A DNA stretch of 64,000 bases from Haematococcus lacustris (taxonomy: Eukaryota; Chlorophyta; Chlorophyceae; Chlamydomonadales; Haematococcaceae). The translations under genes and the position numbers were made by a program. Positions 1 through 10,000 of the stretch are shown piece by piece. The stretch covers positions 6,310,502 through 6,374,501 of the forward strand of contig JASKMD010000030.1 in NCBI GenBank assembly GCA_030144725.1, written 5' to 3'. The first letter of the stretch is position 1, and each line of letters opens with the position of its first letter. The notes under the pieces are model-generated. The model searched no databases. It saw only the letters and a program-made list of their open reading frames with translations, and was not told where the DNA came from.

Positions 1-567
1 TGTGGTGTGCTATGGGTTGTGCTGTGTGTGTGAGCAGCCTTCTGGCTGGATGGTTGCATTCTTGCACCTGAGCTATCATGCTCCTGGCTATCATGTGTGT
101 TAACCAATCATGGTTCACACTAGCCCCCATAAGCAGTATTGGCTGCGAGTCCTTGGATCTCCTGGGGCGGAACGGACCTCTTCTGGGGGGGGTGAATGTA
201 ACGGCGAGCCTCGAGCGACACCGTTCCCCTTTGCCCGCGACACCTGGTGTACTGCCTATGGCGGGCGCAGGTGGGCGCATTACTTTTACCGAGTGAGTAG
301 GGCAGGTTAAAGCCTAGCAGCTCTGCTGTGAGGACAACTGGTTCGATTCCAGGGGGCCCCGTTCTAAGCCCTAGCCCTCTCACGAGGTTCGCTGTAACTC
401 CGCTCCATGGCAGTTTCTTCGCAGTCACACGCCAGACGATCGCTCGGCATATAGCGTGGTTCAGCACGTTACAGTGTGGTGCTGCCAGCCCCCCATGTGA
501 AGCGTGGCCATGTGTGAAGCTAACATCCTTGCAATGGCATGCCATGCCATGCCATGCCCCCTACCCC
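1..567. other. No gene recognised
   Basis: I see no convincing gene here. A short run of CATGC units lies near 535-558. A stretch near 330-355 resembles a tRNA T-arm but has no matching acceptor or anticodon arms. Confidence 0.4.
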
Positions 568-1419
568 TTACCAACCTGTGTGGGCCTCGTGTATGTAGGT
601 CTGGAGCAAGTCATGGTTGCGCCGGTGGGTGGTGGCGCTGGCCTGCCGGCCTGGATCAGCTCCAGGGAAAACAGCGCCAACGACAGGAGTGCACAGGGTG
701 CCCAACTGTTCTGCTGAGACGCCTGGGAGGCTGAGCAAGCGCTCACGGCTCAGGATGTACTCAGCTGTGTACCCCCCCGTGTGCGTGTCACACTCCTGGT
801 TGCGGGAGCGGGCCAGGCTGCTGGACTGGGTGGCTGGGTGGCAGGCTGGCTGCGTGGCTGGCTTGGTGCTTTGGTTGCTGAGCATGCCTCGCAAGAAGGG
901 CAGTGACACCCTGGAGCGCAACAGGAGATTCCACTTGTCCTTCTGGTCCTTGGTGAAGCCCTTGTTGGCTGCGGCCACCTGTGCCCGCAGCTGCTCTAGC
1001 TTGATGCTGGTGGTGGTTAGCTGCCTCTTGGTGTGAGCCAGCTCCGTGCGGGCCGCTGCCAGGTCTTTTTGGGCGGCCTCCAGGGCAGCCGCTGTGTCAG
1101 TGAGTTGGGCTTGTGTGCCCTGCAGCTGCTGCTGGAATGCCTCCTCTAGCTGGTCGACCTGCTGCATAAACCCCAGCAGGTCTAACTCCCACTGCTGGTC
1201 ACGCTGAAGAGCCAAGGCCGACAGGCTGCAGTGCCGCTCCCTCAGCTGGCGGTACAGCTCCTGAGAGCAGAGAAGCTCAACATTGAGGGCTGCATGCGCA
1301 GCGGTGAGGGCTGCATGCGCAGCGGTGAGCTGCTCCATGCTCTTGGCTGCGTTATGCCTAGCCTGGGTTTTTGCCCCATTGGCTCTGTTTGCTCTAGTTT
1401 GTTTTTTGACGGGTGGCAT
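568..1419 (-). CDS. Coiled-coil protein, repetitive algal family (hypothetical)
   Basis: This is an open frame of 283 codons starting at an ATG at 1419. The N-terminus is lysine/arginine-rich (MPPVKKQTRANRANG). Residues about 28-160 are rich in A, Q, L and E and form a long predicted coiled coil, including an in-frame duplicated TAAHAAL unit. The last 100 residues are S/T/P-rich and end in a segment beginning YTAEYILSRERLL. No enzyme motif is visible. The style resembles multi-copy proteins I recall from volvocalean algae, possibly carried by mobile elements; that is inference. Part of the 3' end may be intron, because a splice-like site follows the LLLRSR segment, so the true C-terminus is uncertain. 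Confidence 0.45.
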   Translation of the reverse strand: MPPVKKQTRANRANGAKTQARHNAAKSMEQLTAAHAALTAAHAALNVELLCSQELYRQLRERHCSLSALALQRDQQWELDLLGFMQQVDQLEEAFQQQLQGTQAQLTDTAAALEAAQKDLAAARTELAHTKRQLTTTSIKLEQLRAQVAAANKGFTKDQKDKWNLLLRSRVSLPFLRGMLSNQSTKPATQPACHPATQSSSLARSRNQECDTHTGGYTAEYILSRERLLSLPGVSAEQLGTLCTPVVGAVFPGADPGRQASATTHRRNHDLLQTYIHEAHTGW

Positions 1420-4400
1420 GTCAGGCAGAAGGGCAGTGAGGCGGTGCTGGGAGGTGGTGGTAGGCAGCTGGGCCTGCTAGGGTGGGCTGCTGGCAGGTAC
1501 TGGCAGGAAGGGTCAATGGTGCTTGGGCTCCTGCAATTGACAATCCATGGCTCACTGAGCTTTTTGAGTAATATTGCTTCTTCTGACACAGCTGGGCATA
1601 TGAGTATAGTAGTCTTTGAAAGTGCGGTCAGCACAAAAATATGACATCTCTCTGAGTTTTGGCTGGATTTGGTGCTTAGGCTGCAAATCCAACCTGCTCA
1701 GCGGAGCCGCAGCTGAAGCTTGGATTAGCCATTTACGTATGCTGTGGTGTACTCGGAAACTCCTGCATCATCAGATGTTCGTCGGGTAACCTGTGCTGGC
1801 GCAGGATAGGTGGCAACTGCTGCGTGCACCTCACCTCGCGGGCTGGCAGCAGCGCCTATGCGTAGAGCACCAAGAGCACGCCTGCACTGCGCGATGTCTT
1901 GAGGGTGGCCGGCGGATCCCAACCACCCTGCCGACCACAATCGAAGCAGCTGCCGGTTGCTGCCAAAACTAGAGTCCGCGTTTATGCCATGCCGCGCGGG
2001 GCTAAAGCCATAGGCCTGCTCCCGGAGCAATCGGTTGCATGTGACGGTCTTACATGCCAAAACATCAGAGTTGGGATTGTTGATGCTGTTCCATTCCATG
2101 GCCCTGATTCAGAGGGATGACGAAGAGTGTTATGGATTGTTGATGCTGTTCCATTCCGATTTGCTGCATGATGAGGTGTGTTTTGGCAAACTGACCAACA
2201 AACACTGTGAGCGATATCGCATGCACATGGGGTGGAAGAGGGAAGAGAAACGTTTGGTGCTGAGAGAGCTGCAAAGTGAGCAGCTGGAGGCTGAATATGA
2301 GGCGGACAATTGTTGTGGCTGGGTGGAAGGTTCACGGGGATTCAAGCAGAAGAAGCAAAAACGGCCCACACTAATCGGCAGCGAACTAGCGGCCAAAACT
2401 GTGACAAGGTGCAAGGTGCATGATAGTCAACTTTACAGTAGCATAGACCACCCACAATGGAGAGCATCGCGTTTCTAATCAGGGGACATGGTGACAGTTG
2501 ATTGGACGACAAAAAGTCCCATGTTTAGGGAAATTTGGCATGGGGTGACGTATCACGAGTTGCACCCTGTTCTTGTGCAGGGACAGGCCACAAGCACGAT
2601 CCGCACTCTCAAACATGTCATCAGCACACTAGATCACATGTCAGGGGGGTCCAGCGCCCGAACAAAAAATACAAAGAATTCAGCTCGTCCATGCCGCTGA
2701 GCCCGGCACAGGCGCGCACCAGCCCGAGCAGCCCGCTAGCTTCGCGCTGGTGAGCTGCACCGCCCTGCGCAAGAGTCGTGGTAAAACTCTTAAAGATTAG
2801 TGGGAGGTTATCAGGGGTGCCGCCAATGGCGGGGGTGACCTAATGGTTGAGCCTGCAACCACCCACAGGGCCTAGTAGCTAGGCAGGTTCTTAGCATTTC
2901 CCGCATCAAGCTGTCAGTTCTGCTGAGTATCCCAATGGTCTTTGGAGGGGACGTGCCACCGGTGTGAGGTTTGTAGTCATTGAGGAAACGGCTAATGAAA
3001 CTACAACTGCATTGTAGCTGAGCGAGATGACCCACATGCAGCACCTTGTTCCATGTTGAATCAGGGATGTTGTGCTGACCAGGGTGGTGCTGTACCAACT
3101 TTTCAGCCCACACAGCCCTCAGGCCACCCACCTGCCCCAGCCCGCGCCTGCACTGTTGTACGGCAATGCGCTGTATAATCTGCTCCAGAGTGATGGCAAA
3201 TGGTTATTGTGATGTGTTCGCGGAGATGTGAAGGTAGGACAAAATCAATGTTACACAGCCGAAGCAAAAGCGCAAAACTGCCATGGGAGGTAACCTTTTA
3301 CTACACCGCGTACGGGTAGTTCTGAAGCCACATCAGCTACGCCTACGAGCCGGTCGAATCACAAGAGGAATGCTGTGCAACACGGTGGCCAAGCCATTTG
3401 CTGCAGCAGGTGACAGGGCGGGTGCCAGGTCTAGCGAGGATGAGGGCAATACAATGACTACGCAGGCTCCCGTTGTTGCCACGCAGGCTCCCGTCCTCCA
3501 GTTAGGTTGTCGCGCCTGCAAGTCAGGGCAGCGGAGCCAGAGTTTGCTGCTGAGCCAGTTGACGATCGCAGCTACGGCAGGCGTGACAGGGAGGACCGGC
3601 TGCCAGAGTTCAAGCAGTTTCTGCCGCTGCCCAAGCCTGCCCACCTCATATTTGTCAAGCCAACAGTCGCGGTGGTGGCAGGCATGGCCTCGCGCAGCTC
3701 TGTTGGGCTAAGGATGACGGCTGGAGACCAGCAACTTGAGCGCTATGTGATTGAGGTGCGTCCAAACAGGGTCCTGGCTGCAGTCCTGTATTCATACCGC
3801 ACTGCTTAATTGTACTACTTGGGTATGTCTATTCCTGTGTCTGCAGTTCTACTCCAAGAGCGTCAAGTAGGCAGATGTGCATTGCTAGATGATGGTTTTA
3901 CATGATGTCAACTGTCATCCTCGTATGGATGCTTGGCCTTGCAACCATTGCTTGTGTAATGATGTGTCTAGGCTGGCATTTTTAGACCGGCAAACACACA
4001 CACGGTGCGGAAGGGCCAGGGCGCTTGCGTTTCTTGTTCGGGGACATCTCAGGAACTCAGCAACACTATTCAAGCGGAGTGACCGTGCTGCGGTGTGCAC
4101 CAGGTCCCCATCCAACTGTGGTTGTGATGGTGTACCTACACTATGGACCCTGATGAACCATTAGGGATGAGGGTACTTGGGTGAAAAAATCACAGATGTC
4201 TTATGGGGGATAGTTGTGTAGAGTACAGGCATATCAAACAATGTAGACCAGGCAGCTTCTCCCACTGATGCTAGCCCAGCCCAGTCATCAACACCAGCTT
4301 GCCTTGTGCATCTCATGTGCATTGCGGTTTGTGCATTGTGGTCAGCCCATCCAGCCCCAGCCACATTATCGAGGTGTACCTTAAGTCTTTGAGATTCTTG

Positions 4401-4690
4401 AACCAGTGAGCTGTGCTTTCCTTGCTGACATTCTCGAGCCTCTGAGATTCTTGAGCTTCTGAGGCGTGCTTGAGGTAAGGAGCAAAGGGATCACGATACA
4501 GGGCCCTGGCATGCCACAAAGGGCCCCAATAGTAAGCAAATAGGTTGGCACTGCCCTGAAAGTTGTAGTTCTCTCCTCAGTCTTTTACCTTTGGGGTTGG
4601 CTTGTATCCACATAAGCCATTCCTCCTGAGTGTATCAACTACTACTACTACCCACACCACATGGCCTGGCCTTAATGGAGCATTGAAGTC
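1420..4690. other. Intergenic stretch with only weak ORFs
   Basis: Several short open frames occur on both strands but none shows a recognisable domain. A 22-bp sequence at 2077 is repeated exactly 60 bp further on, at 2137. An open plus-strand frame ending at 3809 has an acidic/basic patch followed by a hydrophobic stretch, but it has no convincing start. I cannot assign a function to anything here. Confidence 0.35.
2083..2478 (+). CDS. Short hypothetical ORF with an in-frame 60-bp duplication
   Basis: This ATG-initiated frame of 131 codons contains a 20-residue direct repeat beginning MLFHS, caused by a 60-bp tandem duplication. The middle is rich in E, R and K and looks helical. Nothing is recognised and no splice context supports it. 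It may be a chance ORF or an exon fragment. Confidence 0.15.
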   Translation: MLFHSMALIQRDDEECYGLLMLFHSDLLHDEVCFGKLTNKHCERYRMHMGWKREEKRLVLRELQSEQLEAEYEADNCCGWVEGSRGFKQKKQKRPTLIGSELAAKTVTRCKVHDSQLYSSIDHPQWRASRF

Positions 4691-4800
4691 TGTGCTGTGC
4701 CATACCCTCACTGTCAACACCTTAAAACCCATATAAAACCTATATAACGTGGACCACTACAAAACGGTGTTCCCATGCACATGACATACACATGGCATAC

Positions 4801-4925
4801 ACATGGGCATGGTCGCCTACCACCTACACTTATGCCTGACCCCTGAGGGCTATGATCTAGAGTTGGCATGACAAACGTGCACTTATTGTAAGCTAATGAC
4901 AGCTCAAGAGAGGGAGGGAGGCACA
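4801..4925 (-). ncRNA. Conserved Fanzor 3' end, candidate guide-RNA scaffold
   Basis: This lies just downstream of the minus-strand Fanzor-like pseudogene ending at 4939. It shares GAGCTGTCATTAGCTT, then CATGCCAACTCTAGA, then a CCCT-CA-GGGG hairpin followed by GTCAGGC, with copies near 32.7, 34.9 and 62.3 kb. It is non-coding, so its conservation implies element function or recent shared ancestry. Guide-RNA identity is inference from TnpB/Fanzor biology. Confidence 0.4.
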
Positions 4926-4938
4926 CATTACTGTCACA

Positions 4939-6412
4939 TCAGGGCTGCTGCTGCTGGGCCATGGGTGGCTTGTCTCGCACCTGCTTGTAGCCCAGCCCTG
5001 GGTACTCCTTGCCCTTGGCTGGCAAAGCTGGCTGGTTTGGCCACCAGCACAGCTCCAGTGGGCGCCACATGCTCTCCCCAATACGCTGCATGTTCAATGC
5101 TGTATTTCACTCCCTGTCCAGCCACCTGCCTCGCCGTGGTGCTGGCTTTGCCTTGGCAGCCTTGCCCTGGGCCTTGTCTTTGCCCTTGGTGGGCTGGCTG
5201 GGCTGGCTGGGCTCAGCTAACGGCTCATCCTTGGCGCGCTTGCTGCGCTTGGCTGGCGGGGGAGTGCTGGGCCCTGGCTCTGAGGCTGCTGGCTGTGTGG
5301 CTGCTGGCTGTGTGGCTGCCTGGCTGCTGCATGGGGGCTGTGGGGGGCTTGCGGGGGGCCACTACTGGGCACCACATTATGCCCCACACAGGCTGGTCAC
5401 GCTGCTGGCTCCAGGCTGGGCGCAGCAGGCACAGGTCCACCTGCCCTGCTGGGGGCTTCCAGTCTGCACGCCTGGTGGCCCTGCGTTTGTTCAGCTGGCT
5501 CTCACAGGGCTGCTGGCCATTCACTGCTGAGCTGACCCGGCTGGTGCGGTGCTCATCCACTAGCACCACCCTGCCCCGCCGCTGGTCTGTGCCCCTGGGC
5601 CTGCACACCACCTTGCAGCAGGCACGCAACACCGCGTCAGCACCCCAGCCTCCCTCAGTACCAATGCCAGCGGCGCCAAAGAAGACCACCAGCTGCTTGG
5701 CATGGCATGGCGCCTCCGCCATGACCTCCAACTGCAGCCATGCGCACCACGCACACAGGGTGGCTGGCATGGTGGCACCAGGTTAGGCATGGCACAGTCA
5801 ACCACTCTTTCACTTCATGCCATCCCACCACTTTCAAATACACATTCCACCCACCCACCCACCCCCACCTTCTTGGGGTCCAGGTACACCTCCCACACCG
5901 CATCCCAGGTGACGAGGGTGACGTTGCCTTGCTTCAGGTTGGCCTCTAACGAGGTGCCGGCTGAGCTGGCTGCTGCCAGGTGCTGGAGGTTGGGCTTGTT
6001 CAGTGCCAGCCACTGCTGGGTGTCGCAACGGGAATTGTTCAGGCCACTGGCCTGCTTTGCTTGGCCCTTGGTCAGCCTCCACCGACGGAGCTGGTCTGCC
6101 ACCAGGCCTGACTGCCACACCCCTGATGCTGCACTGACTGCCTGGGTGACGCTGGGGTTGATGCCCACCCCAACCTGTGTAGCTGGGTCAAAAACAAACG
6201 CACGTGTCTCAGCTAGGGCCTTGCTGATGCGGGGGAGTCCCAGCACATGGGCCGCTGCTGCTGCTGCATTTATGGGCTGCCGCCAAGCAAAACCAGCACA
6301 TTAATGTCTTGATCAAGGAAGTATGCGACCCCGTACATACCTGGCGTCGCTGCGTTTTCCATTCCTCCCTCCGATCCTCTCGTTGCTTGGCGGTGTTCTT
6401 CCGCTTCTTTAG
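4939..6412 (-). pseudogene. Fanzor-like RNA-guided nuclease, copy A (broken)
   Basis: Fanzors are eukaryotic homologues of TnpB, a RuvC nuclease guided by an RNA from its own element. Reading leftward, the remnant of the basic N-terminus is KKRKNTAKQREDRR (about 6345-6400). Then come a RuvC-I segment GVGINPSVTQAV near 6150, an intron starting GTGGG with four GGGT units near 5870, and the segment [13 protein letters not shown]...[13 protein letters not shown]. The C-terminal RuvC-III region reads [18 protein letters not shown], followed by GKEYPGLGY. Lesions: the start ATG is replaced by AGG, the RuvC-I aspartate is changed to asparagine (near 6157), a frameshift follows the proline-rich linker, and a TGA sits inside RuvC-III (5107-5109). 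The family call rests on motif order; the individual copy is clearly dead. Confidence 0.72.
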
Positions 6413-6458
6413 AGGCCTAGTGCTACTGGTAGGCCCTCAGTGGTCCCTAGTGTCTTGA

Positions 6459-6484
6459 CTCAAATGGAGGCCCTAGTGAGGGAC
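6459..6484. repeat. Left terminal inverted repeat of Fanzor element (copy A)
   Basis: Read outward on the minus strand it begins GTCCCTCACTAGGGC and continues TCCATTTGAG. It matches, at 25 of 26 positions and in inverted orientation, the sequence at 32924-32949 beyond the 3' end of copy B. A second GGCCCCTCACTAGGGG sequence lies at about 6538-6553. Confidence 0.6.
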
Positions 6485-7097
6485 GAGGGGGGCTGGTAGA
6501 GCACCTCACAGCCCAGCGAGCACCAACAACCAAGGCAAAGGCCCCTCACTAGGGGTTCCGTTTTGTCTGCATGGAGTAAATCTTCCAACCACATGGCATG
6601 GACGCCTTGCACCTACATTACTGTGCTCCCAGGCAGAAGCCAGCAACTTATCATATGGCCATGCGGCCCACACTTCCCCCGAGATTCCTGCATGACACTG
6701 CACCTCACTGACGCACTGACATGGCTCCCCCCTCAGCATCACACAAGTGCTGCGTGTTCAACAGCAATGAAAGCAAGTGAGGGCGCATGCTGCAGCCCTG
6801 TAACAAGGGTCAAGTACAATGATCACAATACAGAAACAACTCCCCTGTTCAACTTGAATATGCGGATGCCTGTGGGCAGTCTCCCTAGACTACAGCCTGC
6901 ATGACTTGGCTGCACCCTTGATGACTACAAATCCCATTCCTGGTGGCACTACACAGGGCCCTGGCATGGCTGGCAGGATGCCTATTGCTGAAGCATAGAG
7001 GCTGGGGATGAGATGGTCCTTGAGCAGGTGTGTGACTTTGCTTCCATGCTTCTTGGCATGCCAGCCATGCCTGACTGTGACCTATTTGCTGCTACGC
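6485..7097. other. No gene recognised
   Basis: The left edge belongs to the Fanzor element terminus (see 6459-6484). The rest shows only short frames. The right side is presumably the 3' untranslated region of the minus-strand cyclase gene that ends at 7098. Confidence 0.4.
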
Positions 7098-10000
7098 TCA
7101 TGCACCAATGTCCGCCAGGAACGCAGTCTGCATCCAGCCCTTGCCCTTCACCTCCACTCCTTGTGTCTCCTGCCAGGCCTCATGGGGCAGATGAGACATG
7201 AAAGCCTGGCTGACGTGGATGCGGCCAACCTGGCCAGTGGACTCCATCCTGCAGTGCACAGCACCAAGGGGTATGCAGGCTGCAGCCTAGTGGAATGGTG
7301 TGTGGGTGTGGGTGTGAGTGTGTTTGCGGCCGTAAGGAGCAGTAGTAGGAGAGTGTGGGCCGCAAGCCAGTGGTGCCCGCTGCCAGGTCGCACCTGGACG
7401 CGGTGTTGACAGTGTCACCAAACAGGCAGAAGCGGGGCATGCGCCGCCCGACCACTCCGCTCATGACGGGGCCGCAGTGCAGGCCCACACGCATCCGTAC
7501 GGGCTCTCCCAGCGGGTTCGTCACACGCGAGGCAGTGCGCACCATGGCCTTGCCAAAGCTCAGCAGCTTCTGCGCGTGTGCTGGGTCATGGCCGCCCAGC
7601 GTGCCACCGTTCTGCGGATACTTAACTGTAGAACGCCGCTGGGCCGGCCGGGGTTTAGGTGTGCTCTCAAAGGCAGAGGGTCCACCAAGGAGCAGCTCTG
7701 GACTGCCTTGGTCAAGGCTGTCGTCAAGGCACGCCTGCGTCGACACAGGAGTGAGCTGGGCCCTAGGGGTAGCCCTGCGACAGGGCAGGGTGGGGTGCGT
7801 GTCTAGTGCTGGGACCTTGATACCCTCACCCAGGGGCAGCGCACCCCTTTGCCCACTCACCCTGGCAGCTAGACCGTTCTTACGGTTGCCACTAGTCCGC
7901 TCAGACCGGTCAAACAGGCCAGCACACACCATGTAGCAGTCCTGCGGCAACATGGAGACAGCTGTAGGTCTGCAGTGGCCATGCTGGCATGTGAGTTGCC
8001 AAATTGCCTGTTTGCACAAAATGTTTTACTATACCGGCAGACTGCTTGAGGCATGAGAGTGAAGTGGAGGAGTGACACTGGTATAAGCAGGTATGAGTTG
8101 GTAGCAGGTGTAAGCCTTGTGTCGTTATGCCTCCGAAGAAGCGGAAGAACACCGTTACGCAAAAGCCGCATCCGAAGAAACGCCCGCAATGGCAAGGTTT
8201 GTCGTGGTGTTCTCCACCCCAGCTGTGTGTGCTCCGCGCTGTGTGAGCACACATTGCTGCTGTTGGTGCCAGCGCGAGTGCTCGCTCGTCTTAAGGCAAG
8301 AAACGGCAGGATCGGAGGGAGGGGATGGAAGACGGAGCGGCGCCAGCAATGTACGGGGCTGCATACTCAGATATCCAACTTGTGTCTTATCCTTAACCAA
8401 GATATTAATGTGCTGATTTTGCTTGGCGGCAGCCCAAGATGCAGCAGCAGCAGTGGCCCATGTGCTGGGGCTCCCCCACTCCCCCGCATGAAGGTCCCGG
8501 GTGGCGCAGTGCTGTGTGGCTGCAAGAAGGAAGCGAAAGCTCATGGTGCACCTCCAGCTCAGGGTGGAAATCCACTCCCAGCTGCGGGTCATTGCCTCCC
8601 TGCCAAGAAGCTGGTGGTCTTCTTCGGTGCAGCTGGCATTGGCATTGGGGGAGGCTGGGGTGCTGACGCGGTGTTGCGCGTCTGCTGCAAGGTGGTGTGC
8701 AGGCCCAGGGGCGTAGGCCAGCGGCGGGGCAGGGTGGTGCTTGTGGATGAGCACCGCACTAGCAGGGCCAGCTCAGCAGTGCATGGCCGGCAGCCCTGTG
8801 AGAGCCAGCTGAACAAGCGCAGGGCCACCAGGCGTGCAGGCTGGAAGCCCCCAGCAGGGCAGGTGGACCTGTGCCTGCTGCGCCCAGCCTGGAGCCAGCA
8901 GCGTGACCAGCCTGTGTGGGGCATAATGTGGTGCCCAGTAGTGCCCCCCCGCAAGCCCCCCACAGCCCCCATGCAGCAGCCAGGCAGCCACACAGCCAGC
9001 AGCCACACAGCCAGCAGCCTCAGAGCCAGGGCCCAGCACTCCCCCGCCAGCTAAGCGCAGCAAGTGCACCAAGGCTGAGCCAGCAGCTGAGCCCAGCCAG
9101 CCCAGCCAGCCCACCAAGGGCAAAGACAAGGCCCAGGGCAAGGCTGCCAAGGCGAAGCCAGCACCACAGCCAGGCAGGTGGGTAGACAGGGACTGCAATG
9201 CAAACGCTGAACATGCAGCGTATTGGGGAGAGCATGTGGCGCCCACTGGAGCTGTGCTGGTGGCCAAACCAGCCAGCTTTGCCAGCCAAGGGCAAGGAGT
9301 ACCCAGGGCTGGGCTACAAGCAGGTGCGAGACAAGCCACCCATGGCCCAGCAGCAGCAGCCCTGATGTGACACAGTAATGTGTGCCTCCCTCCCTCTCTT
9401 GAGCTGTCATCAGCTTATAATTAGTGCATGTTTGTCATGATGATTCTAGACTATAGCCTTGATGTCCTGTGAATGGAGCCTCAGGGTCTGTGTTGTGCCA
9501 AACCCTCTCTGTCAACACCAAACTATACACCAAGAACCAGCAAGTGCTTTAGAAATAAACACTCACTCCAATGGTTTCCACTTTGTAGCAGTCCTGCAGC
9601 AGCACACACAGCAGCAAAGTGTGGCAAGTAATGGTAGACAAGGCAGCAGGTGGCGGCACAAAGAGCTGTAAGGTGTTGCGCTCAAACAGGCAGAGGTGTG
9701 GGCAGCATTGGTTGCCTTACATGGTCTTCCAGCAGGTCATCAAAGAGCGAGAAGATGTGGTTGAGGAACAGCATGACCTGCCCGGGGTGCAGCTGCTGGC
9801 TCATGGCGGTAAAATTCTGCAGGCAGGCAGGGCAGCAGGGCAGCTGAGCCAGCTGCAGCCAGCAGTAAGTACGCAGGCAGGCAGGGTAGGAGGGCCGTTG
9901 AGGCAGCTGCAGCCAGCAGCCCCGCAGGCACTGTGCAGGGTGCCGTGGAGGCTGGTAGCTGTGTGACTGCAGTGGAGGCTGCCTGTACTGCCTAAACCTG

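Noticed and set aside
325..365. tRNA-like T-arm (GGTTCGATTCC)
   Set aside because: Only four of five T-stem pairs form and no 5' acceptor half is found.
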